In this document: piece after piece, positions 1 through 5,091 of the stretch
Layout: the number at the start of each line of letters is the position of its first letter
How positions within the stretch are numbered: position 1 is the stretch's first letter
Assembly (NCBI GenBank): GCA_038231615.1
Contig: JBBRLA010000450.1
Location: 1-7,188 of the forward strand
Direction: 5' to 3'
DNA: 7,188 nt
From: JBBRLA01 sp038231615
Lineage (GTDB): Bacteria; Myxococcota_A; Polyangia; Palsa-1104; JAEUJZ01
Translations under genes and position numbers: made by a program
Notes under the pieces: model-generated
What the model saw: only the letters and a program-made list of their open reading frames with translations
Database searches by the model: none
What the model was told of the DNA's origin: nothing

Positions 1-114
1 GCCTTTCGCCTGGGCCTGCACCGGGGCCGCCCACAGGGCCCACAGCAGACACAACGTAGGCCAGCACCACCCCCGGTGGGTGCGGAGTCCTGGGGGCTCT
101 TGAAGAGGGGCCAT
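1..114 (-). CDS. N-terminus of a secreted protein (partial, runs off left edge)
   Basis: Reading leftward from the ATG at 114-112, the frame stays open for 38 codons to the window edge. The product has a short leader with Arg and His (around residues 11-14), a hydrophobic Trp/Leu/Ala-rich core (about residues 16-31, with the run LCLLWALWAA) and a signal-peptidase-I-like site VQAQA near residues 32-36. This is the layout of a Sec signal peptide, so the protein is probably exported. Nothing of the mature domain is visible, so no function can be given. A TATAAT box lies 9 nt before the start codon. The gene is divergent from the PHP hydrolase gene at 364. The alternative, that this is a chance open frame, is less likely given the complete signal-peptide layout and the well-placed promoter box. 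Confidence 0.6.
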   Translation of the reverse strand, partial: MAPLQEPPGLRTHRGWCWPTLCLLWALWAAPVQAQAKG

Positions 115-123
115 GAACCGACC

Positions 124-129
124 ATTATA
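124..129 (-). promoter_or_regulatory. Perfect TATAAT -10 box before the partial secreted-protein gene
   Basis: The minus strand reads TATAAT at 129-124, ending 9 nt before the ATG at 114. No good -35 is visible: the best candidate at 18-nt spacing matches 3 of 6 consensus bases. If it is used, transcription would start about 2-4 nt before the start codon, giving a leaderless or nearly leaderless mRNA. Confidence 0.4.
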
Positions 130-325
130 ACGGAAGCTACCTTGACCCGACAGGGCCATCGTCTAAGCGCGCTGGGCGACTGGGTTCTCCGGCCACGCCC
201 GGGTCCGGCTGGGCCCGCGCCAAGGGCTTTGGTGACGTGACCGGCGCTGCGCGCTATTTACCAAGCGGCACCCGTTCCGTGGTACCTATCTATCTGAGCA
301 AGAGAAACCAGGAATTGCGATGTTC

Positions 326-353
326 CTGACGTTTTTCTCCTGGATGATAAGAT
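326..353 (+). promoter_or_regulatory. Candidate sigma70-type promoter for the PHP hydrolase gene
   Basis: CTGACG (326-331, 4/6 match to TTGACA) is followed after 16 nt by TAAGAT (348-353, 4/6 match to TATAAT). A TG one base upstream of the hexamer (345-346) makes it an extended -10. The hexamer ends 10 nt before the ATG at 364, and no Shine-Dalgarno is obvious, so the mRNA may have almost no leader. Confidence 0.4.
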
Positions 354-363
354 AAGTGCACCC

Positions 364-2091
364 ATGAGACGTCGAGGCCACGCCCCCCTGTCTCTGCATT
401 GTCTGCTCGGCCCATGTCGGGTCCTGGGCCTTGGGCTTGGCCTCGGCTGTACCGGAGCGCCTCCCGCGCCGCTTCCCCCGGCCCCGACGCCCGCTCACCT
501 GACCCACGTCGCGACGACGTACGCCGGCCCCGCCTTGCAGGTCACGGTGCACGATGGCGATGACGGCTCGCTCTTGCCGTCGCGGATCATCATCAAGGCG
601 ATCAAGCCGACCAAGACGCCCAACTTCCGCTCCGATGGGGCCACGCCGACCGTGCTGGATGAGGGGGTGCTGGGCGTGCCCGAGGGGGTTTTACTGGTCA
701 CCGGGCAGGGGCGCGTGCCGATAGCGGCGGGCACCTATGATCTCATGTTCCTGCAGGGGCCGGAGTACGAGGCGGTCCATGTCCAGGTCAACGTCAAGCG
801 TCAGGTGGTGCCGGTCGATGTGACCCTTTCTCACAGCGTGCGCACCGATGGCTGGCTGGCCGCGGACATGCACATCCACAGCAACATCAGCTACGACGCG
901 CAGATCCACCCGATGCACCGCGTAATCTCCGAGGTCACCTCGGGCATCTCGGTGCTGGTCCCCACCGAGCATGCCTTTCACTATGACTTCACCGATGAGA
1001 TCCAGGCGCTGGGCTACGAGGGGCGCGCGGTGTCGATGGCGGGCAGCGAGTACGGCTTCGCCGAGGGCCATGCCGGGGTGTACCCGGTGGTATTCGAGCG
1101 CAAGGGGTTCATCCGCAACAAGGACTACGGCGGCGGCGCCCCGGCGTGGCAGCACTACCCCATCTGGCTCGGGCACAGCGCCGAGATCGCCTTCCCCGAG
1201 ATCCACGCCCTCCCCGGCGGCCCTCTGGTGGTCATCAACCACCCCCGGCTGGCGCCCGACCTGGGCTACTTCCGCAACATCGGCTGGCCCCACCAGCCCA
1301 AGGAAGCGCTGGGTACCGCCACCCTCTTCGACGGCCTGGAGGTGCTCAGCGGCTACGAGAACGCCCCGTCGGAGACCACGACGATCCTGCGGGACTGGTT
1401 CGCCCTGTTGAACAGCGGCCACCACGTGGTCGGACTGGGGAACAGCGATACCCATCGTCTGGACCGCCTGCGGGCGGGCTATCCACGCACATTCCTGCGC
1501 ATGGCCACCGATGACCCGTCGCAGCTCACGCCGTCGGACCTGAAGGATGCGCTGCGGGGAATGCGGGCGGTGGCGTCCAACGGCCCATGGGTCAACCTGT
1601 GGGTAGAAGGCCATGAAGTCGGCGACACCATAGTGCCGCCAACGAATGGGCCGATGCGGGTGAAGGTGGTCGCCGATGCGGCGGGGTGGATCGACATCAC
1701 CAAAGTGCTGGTGTACCGCAACGGGGCGCTGGTGAAGGAGATCCCCATCACCCGACGTCTGCACCCGGCGCTCTCGCAGACCATCAGCCTGCCCCAGGGC
1801 CACGACGGGTGGGTGGTGGCGATGGTGGTGGGCGACGTGCCCCTGCCCGCCGAGGTGATCGGCACGGCCAAGGGGGGCGAGGCGCGGCCCTTCGCCTTCA
1901 CCAACCCGGTCTGGCTGGACGCCGATGGGGATGGCAAGATCAGCATTCCCCCGGAAGATGCCGATGCGCCGCACCCCCTGCCCTTCGGGAACGTCAAGGA
2001 AGACAACGAGCAGGAGGCGCGGATCTTCACCGAACCGATGCATGCGCCGCTGGACTGCGACCCTTCAGCATGGCCCCTCTGGTTGCGCTAA
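364..2091 (+). CDS. CehA/McbA-type PHP-fold metallohydrolase, probable lipoprotein
   Basis: This is a 575-residue protein. Residues 1-29 form an Arg-led hydrophobic leader ending LGLGLGC, an acceptable but not classic lipobox with Cys29. It is followed by a Pro/Ala-rich tether (about 31-45), then a beta-rich region (about 55-155) resembling a carboxypeptidase-regulatory/Ig-like module. The PHP-type metal site is visible in order: DMHIHS (H170, H172), TEH (E202, H203), INHPR (H293) and GNSDTH (D362, H364). These are the residues that bind the divalent metals in the PHP superfamily. A DADGDGKIS loop (519-527) resembles an EF-hand/dockerin calcium site. Family members hydrolyse esters or phosphoesters (CehA and McbA cleave carbaryl), but the substrate here is unknown. 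The protein probably acts in the periplasm or at the outer membrane. The start at 364 was chosen because it gives the full signal peptide and follows a promoter-like -10. The stop lies 2 bp before the palindromic element at 2094. Confidence 0.9.
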   Translation: MRRRGHAPLSLHCLLGPCRVLGLGLGLGCTGAPPAPLPPAPTPAHLTHVATTYAGPALQVTVHDGDDGSLLPSRIIIKAIKPTKTPNFRSDGATPTVLDEGVLGVPEGVLLVTGQGRVPIAAGTYDLMFLQGPEYEAVHVQVNVKRQVVPVDVTLSHSVRTDGWLAADMHIHSNISYDAQIHPMHRVISEVTSGISVLVPTEHAFHYDFTDEIQALGYEGRAVSMAGSEYGFAEGHAGVYPVVFERKGFIRNKDYGGGAPAWQHYPIWLGHSAEIAFPEIHALPGGPLVVINHPRLAPDLGYFRNIGWPHQPKEALGTATLFDGLEVLSGYENAPSETTTILRDWFALLNSGHHVVGLGNSDTHRLDRLRAGYPRTFLRMATDDPSQLTPSDLKDALRGMRAVASNGPWVNLWVEGHEVGDTIVPPTNGPMRVKVVADAAGWIDITKVLVYRNGALVKEIPITRRLHPALSQTISLPQGHDGWVVAMVVGDVPLPAEVIGTAKGGEARPFAFTNPVWLDADGDGKISIPPEDADAPHPLPFGNVKEDNEQEARIFTEPMHAPLDCDPSAWPLWLR

Positions 2092-2093
2092 CA

Positions 2094-2251
2094 GAAGCAC
2101 CGGGCCGGGCAGCTTTTGGCGTACCTCTCCCCCATGTCCTCGCATTCGCGAGGCCATGGGAGGTGCCCCCACGCTTCCTCGGTCACGTACAGTAGTACGC
2201 TCCCTCGGTCGCTGTGGGGGTGCGCCAAAATCTGCTCCGGCCGGGTGCTTC
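2094..2251. repeat. MITE-like palindromic element with ~33-bp inverted-repeat arms
   Basis: The left arm (2094-2125) and the reverse complement of the right arm (2219-2251) align at 29 of 33 columns (3 mismatches, 1 gap). Shared blocks include GAAGCACC, GGCCGG, GCAG and TTTTGGCG. Between the arms lie two further structures. Hairpin A has CCTCGC (2138-2143), loop ATTC and GCGAGG, extended by CCCATG/CATGGG (2131-2136 and 2155-2160). Helix B pairs CCCAC (2168-2172) with GTGGG (2214-2218) and encloses CGTAC-AGTA-GTACG (2186-2199). Two near-identical direct copies of CGCTYCCTCGGTC lie in B at offset 26. The whole element could fold as a multi-branched RNA or a cruciform. It has no coding capacity I would trust. 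It begins 2 bp after the PHP gene stop and may also end that transcript. TA dinucleotides flank it (2089-2090 and 2257-2258), as after insertion of a Tc1/mariner-IS630-type MITE, but that is inference. Confidence 0.7.
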
Positions 2252-2258
2252 TTCCTTA

Positions 2259-2303
2259 GATGACTTTTCATCAGGTGACTTTTCATCAGATGGCTTTTCA
2301 TCA
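2259..2303. repeat. Three tandem 15-bp self-complementary repeats
   Basis: There are three contiguous copies of GATGACTTTTCATCA at 2259-2273, 2274-2288 and 2289-2303. Copies 2 and 3 each differ by one base (GGTGA..., GATGG...). Each unit is itself a small hairpin (GATGA, loop CTTT, TCATC), and both substitutions turn an A-T pair into a G-T wobble that still pairs. The array lies between the palindromic element and the MDR gene, so it could act in the leader or promoter of the latter. The region 2304-2370 shows nothing else I can name. Confidence 0.75.
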
Positions 2304-2382
2304 ACTGGCTTGAGGGACTTCTCGTCGCTGATGGCGGCTTTCGGCCACTCGGGCGAAAAATCGTGCTAACAAGGGAGACCTC

Positions 2383-3390
2383 ATGAAGGCTTACGAACTG
2401 CATCCCAAGGAAGGCTTCGATTCGCTTACCCTGGTCGATAGGAAGCCGCCCGACGTGGGCCCCGGCGACGTGCGGGTCCGCGTGCGTGCGGTGTCGCTCA
2501 ACTACCGCGACCTGGTGACGGCCCGCGGGGCGAAAAAACGCAAGGCGCCGATCATCCCGGCTTCCGATGGGGCCGGCGAGGTGGTGGCCGTGGGCGACGG
2601 AGTCACCCGCCTCAAGGTCGGCGACCGCGTGGCCGCCAGCTTCTTTCCCACCTGGCTCGACGGCCCGCTCTCCGAGGCCCATCACGCCCACGCCCTGGGC
2701 GGAGGGCAGGATGGCATGCTGGCCGAGCTGGTCACCCTGCCGGCGGCCTCGTGGGTGAGCGTCCCTTCGCACCTGTCCTTTGAGGAGGCGGCCACCCTAC
2801 CCTGCGCGGGGGTCACCGCCTACCACGCCCTGCTGGTCGCCGCCAGCCTGAGGCCCGGCGACACAGTGCTGGCCCAGGGGACCGGCGGCGTCTCCCTCTT
2901 CGTCCTCCAGCTGGCCAAGGCCGCGGGGGCCAGGGTGGTGCTAACCTCCCAAAGCGCGGAGAAGCGCGAGCGCGCCCGGCTGCTGGGGGCGGACCACCTG
3001 CTCGATTACAAGCAGGACCCGACCTGGGGCGACTCCGCTCGGGCATGGACCGAGGGGCGCGGCGTCGACATCGCGGTGGACGTGGGGGGCCCGGGCACCT
3101 TCGACCAATCGGTCGCGTCCCTGCGCTACGGCGGCACGATGAGCATGCTGGGGGTGCTGACCGGCGTGCGAGGCCCAGTCAACACCTACGCCGTCTTCCA
3201 CAAGACGCTGCGGGTGGTGGGGGTCTACGTGGGCTCGGTGGCGATGTTCGAGGCCTTGAACCGGGCGCTCTTGGCCACCGGCATCAAGCCGGTGGTAGAC
3301 CGGGTGTTCGCCTTCGACCAGGCGCGGGAGGGCTATGACCACCTGGCCAGCGGACAGCACTTCGGCAAGGTTGTCATTCGTCTCGACTGA
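2383..3390 (+). CDS. Zinc-independent MDR oxidoreductase (quinone oxidoreductase / alcohol dehydrogenase-like)
   Basis: This is a 335-residue member of the medium-chain dehydrogenase/reductase superfamily, close to the COG0604 Qor/MDR7-like group. The N-terminal GroES-like half has LNYRDL (39-44), PASDGAGEVVAVG (59-71) and LKVGDRV (77-83). The Rossmann half carries the nucleotide-binding stretch AQGTGGVSLFVLQLAKAAGA (164-183), followed by VVLTSQSAEKRERARLLGA. The usual zinc-binding Cys and His positions of true alcohol dehydrogenases are missing (NYRD and SDG replace the Cys and GHE motifs). It should therefore transfer hydride from NAD(P)H without zinc. The substrate cannot be told from sequence. 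The start is supported by AAGGGAG at 2371-2377, 5 nt before the ATG. It is probably a single-gene transcript, since its upstream gap holds a palindromic element and short repeats, and the downstream gene converges on it. Confidence 0.93.
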   Translation: MKAYELHPKEGFDSLTLVDRKPPDVGPGDVRVRVRAVSLNYRDLVTARGAKKRKAPIIPASDGAGEVVAVGDGVTRLKVGDRVAASFFPTWLDGPLSEAHHAHALGGGQDGMLAELVTLPAASWVSVPSHLSFEEAATLPCAGVTAYHALLVAASLRPGDTVLAQGTGGVSLFVLQLAKAAGARVVLTSQSAEKRERARLLGADHLLDYKQDPTWGDSARAWTEGRGVDIAVDVGGPGTFDQSVASLRYGGTMSMLGVLTGVRGPVNTYAVFHKTLRVVGVYVGSVAMFEALNRALLATGIKPVVDRVFAFDQAREGYDHLASGQHFGKVVIRLD

Positions 3391-3489
3391 CCTGCGGCAC
3401 TGCGCAATCCATGAACCGCTACGCCTGCGGCACTACGCGATCCATGAACCGCGGCGCCTGCGGCGCTACACGAGCCATCATCAGTGCGG
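3391..3489. repeat. Three tandem 33-bp repeats between convergent genes
   Basis: Units start at 3391, 3424 and 3457 (period 33). The first two are nearly identical, sharing CCTGCGGCACT and ATCCATGAACCGC. The third diverges after CCTGCGGCGCTACACGA. The array begins on the base after the MDR stop codon and extends into the last codons of the convergent lipoprotein gene (ending 3481), so it fills the whole 90-bp gap. The period is a multiple of three and minus-strand frames stay open through it, but neither flanking gene reads through. No poly-T terminator is visible here. Confidence 0.75.
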
Positions 3490-4071
3490 CAGATCCAGCC
3501 GCGGGATTCGCCCGCCGGTGTTGGGGCCGTCCCCGTTCGGGATGAAGATCGCCCCCGGGTCGCCGCGCACGCCGACCATCCGCCACACCAGCAAGTCCCC
3601 GGCCCGCGCCGTCGCCGCCACGCCCTGCCCTTGATCGCTGTAGGCCACCGCCCCGAAACGATTGTTCGGGTCGCGGACGAAGTGATGCTGGAAGACCACG
3701 ATGGGCTGTTCCGGACCCACTCCCCCAGCGTCACCTTCAGACGCAAGCGGGCGCAGGACTACCTCGAAGCGAATGTCGATCGAGCTGGCGGTGTCCCCGG
3801 CCAAAAGGCCGTCGCCGATGATGCTCCAGGTCCCCGCGGGGATCGGCCCCGCGAGCGCATAGCTGGCTAGAAGGGAGTTCCCGACTCCCAATCCTGGCGC
3901 TCAAAAAGGAGGCGGCTCGTGATCGAGCAGCACCAGGTCGACCTCCCGCTGCCCGTAGCCCAGCCACACCGAGGCCGGGTTGACGCCGCCGCCATTTTCC
4001 CCAGGACAGCCGGAGGAAAGGACCAGCGAGAGCGCACACAAAAGCACTCCGGCGACGCCGCGCCCGTTCAT
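3481..4071 (-). pseudogene. Small lipoprotein gene interrupted by one in-frame TGA
   Basis: From the ATG at 4071 the frame encodes 56 residues: a signal peptide with lipobox VLSSGC (Cys22), then a segment ending LLDHEPPPF. It then meets TGA at 3903-3901. The same frame, with no shift, continues for 139 residues to a double TGA at 3483-3478. The downstream part looks like real protein: PAGTWSIIGDG, SIDIRFEVVLRP, VVFQHHF and GDLLVWRM give a beta-sandwich-like pattern. It has no start of its own with a convincing ribosome site (the first candidate is TTG at 3891). The ATG overlaps the regulator stop as ATGA, with AAAGGAG just upstream, so the two are translationally coupled. Without the TGA the product would be about 196 residues. 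I do not recognise the family. A nonsense mutation or a sequencing error is most likely. Readthrough or recoding is possible but less likely, because TGA ends the neighbouring genes. Confidence 0.6.
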
Positions 4072-5030
4072 GATGCCGCTCCTTTCTGTTCCAGCACGTC
4101 CTCGACCAAAAGGGTCCAGGGATGGAGGGTCTGCGATCCGTACATGGAGAACCCTTGAAAACGTGGCCGGGACAGGCCCGGCTGCAGTTCATTGAACGAG
4201 GCTTGCGCCGGCTCCGGGCGGGCCACCACGACCCGCAGGAGCAAGGCGATCTCGATGCCCGACTCCAGCCGTTCCTGGAGCAGCCGGGTGTGGTCCGAGG
4301 CCGCGGTGTAGATCGTGACATGAAAGGACTCGCCGCCGGTCAGCTCGGTGCGCTGGCTGATGAGGAAGCGCGCGCCCACCCCGCACTCAGTGCCCAGGCA
4401 CTGCGCCTCGACCTCAGAGATCCCCCGCTGACGCAGCACCGTCCCCGGCAGCCACAGACGCGCGCCGTCGTGCAGCACGAAGGCGGTGATGACGTCCTGG
4501 AACTTCTTGGGCGTCAGCATCAGCACCGGCCCGCCGGGGGTGCGCAGCGGTTCGGGGCGGGCCTGTGACAACTCGTGCTCCACCAGTAGTTCGAGGCGCG
4601 AAGGGCCAAAAAGGCTGCCCGCCCGCCGGTTCTCGCGAGGAGTCGACTTCTCCGGGTCCGATGGCTGGAACTGCTGAGGCCCCGCCGGCTGCCTAGTCTG
4701 TCTAGACGGGCCTGACGAGCCTGCCTGCCCTGACGGGCCTGCCTGCCCTGACGAGCCTGCCTGCCCCGACGAGCCTGCCTGCCCTGATGGGCCTGCCTGC
4801 CCTGGCTGCTCCGCCGACTGACCCGTCGGGGCTGCGATCTCGCTGACGTCGATGTCCAGCACCGCCGCCAGCGCCTTCAGGGTGGTCAGACGAGCCTTCC
4901 TGGTGCGCCCCGACTCCAGGTTGCGGATGGTCTTCTCCCCGACGCCGGCAGCGTCCGCCAGAAGCTCGATCGTGTACTCCTGCTGCTCACGCAGGTGGCG
5001 CAGACGGCTGCCGTCGGGAATCCACGACAT
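4068..5030 (-). CDS. XRE-family regulator with GQAGSS-repeat linker and unknown C-terminal domain
   Basis: From the ATG at 5030 this is 320 residues (323 if the GTG at 5039 is used; neither has a clear Shine-Dalgarno). Residues 9-67 form a Cro/C1-type helix-turn-helix: LRHLREQQEYTIELLADAAG, then VGEKTIRNLESGR and LTTLKALAAVLDIDVSEI. Residues 77-107 are five to six copies of GQAG(P/S)S, a flexible collagen-like linker, followed by a Gln/Pro/Arg-rich stretch to about 137. The C-terminal domain (about 140-317) is compact and mixed alpha/beta, with a CLGTECG pair of cysteines (211 and 216). I do not recognise it; it could be a ligand- or partner-sensing domain. The gene overlaps the lipoprotein start by 4 bp. 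A perfect palindrome touches its 5' end and suggests autoregulation. No membrane segment is seen, so it should be cytoplasmic. Confidence 0.85.
   Translation of the reverse strand: MSWIPDGSRLRHLREQQEYTIELLADAAGVGEKTIRNLESGRTRKARLTTLKALAAVLDIDVSEIAAPTGQSAEQPGQAGPSGQAGSSGQAGSSGQAGPSGQAGSSGPSRQTRQPAGPQQFQPSDPEKSTPRENRRAGSLFGPSRLELLVEHELSQARPEPLRTPGGPVLMLTPKKFQDVITAFVLHDGARLWLPGTVLRQRGISEVEAQCLGTECGVGARFLISQRTELTGGESFHVTIYTAASDHTRLLQERLESGIEIALLLRVVVARPEPAQASFNELQPGLSRPRFQGFSMYGSQTLHPWTLLVEDVLEQKGAAS
4711..4800. repeat. Five tandem 18-bp repeats inside the XRE gene
   Basis: Five contiguous 18-bp units of the form CCTGACGAGCCTGCCTGC start at 4711, 4729, 4747, 4765 and 4783, with one to three base changes each. 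A partial unit begins at 4801. On the minus strand they encode the GQAG(P/S)S linker. The 18-bp period keeps the frame, so a gain or loss of units would change linker length without breaking the gene. Confidence 0.9.
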
Positions 5031-5034
5031 CTCA

Positions 5035-5056
5035 GTCACGCAAACGTGACACGTTT
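5035..5056. promoter_or_regulatory. Palindromic operator at the 5' end of the XRE gene
   Basis: AAACGTGACACGTTT (5042-5056) is a perfect inverted repeat with 7-bp arms around one base. It overlaps a second perfect inverted repeat, GTCACG-CAAA-CGTGAC (5035-5050), so three half-sites are interleaved. The site lies just upstream of or over the start codon of a Cro/C1-type regulator, the usual place for an autorepression operator. It is in the 61-bp gap after the AIPR gene. That the XRE protein binds it is inference. Confidence 0.65.
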
Positions 5057-5091
5057 AATGACCCGCGTCCACTGGAGAGGTTCAGGGTCCT

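Larger units (their letters stand above)
115..363. other. Divergent intergenic region
   Basis: These 249 bp separate two divergent genes. They hold the minus-strand TATAAT box, the plus-strand promoter candidate at 326-353, and a GC-rich hairpin at 200-217 (CGGGTCC, loop GGCT, GGGCCCG, one G-T wobble). A CCAGGA/TCCTGG inverted repeat (308-313 and 338-343) overlaps the plus-strand promoter and could be an operator. I see no credible gene here. Confidence 0.5.

Noticed and set aside
691..2043. Long minus-strand open frame (450 codons) opposite the PHP hydrolase gene
   Set aside because: It is fully antisense to a gene with clear PHP motifs. Its His/Arg/Val-rich composition is typical of the shadow of high-GC third-position codons.
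2065..2772. Minus-strand open frame of 235 codons including an LMKSH repeat
   Set aside because: It crosses the palindromic element and the 5' part of the MDR gene. The peptide repeat is only a translation of the 15-bp DNA repeats.
3333..3746. Minus-strand open frame containing an 11-residue AAG-VHG repeat
   Set aside because: It is out of frame with the lipoprotein gene and antisense to the MDR end. The peptide repeat simply reflects the 33-bp DNA repeat.
3898..3912. CCT CCT TTT TGA resembling a programmed frameshift site at the internal stop
   Set aside because: The plausible downstream protein continues in the original frame, so a shift would not restore it. A homopolymer length error would also put it out of frame.
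3737..4321. Minus-strand 194-codon frame spanning the regulator-lipoprotein junction
   Set aside because: It overlaps two better-supported genes in another frame, is Arg/Ser-rich and has no recognisable motifs.
5060..5089. GACCC/GGGTC inverted repeat after the AIPR stop as a terminator
   Set aside because: The stem is only 5 bp, the loop is 20 nt and there is no T-tract.
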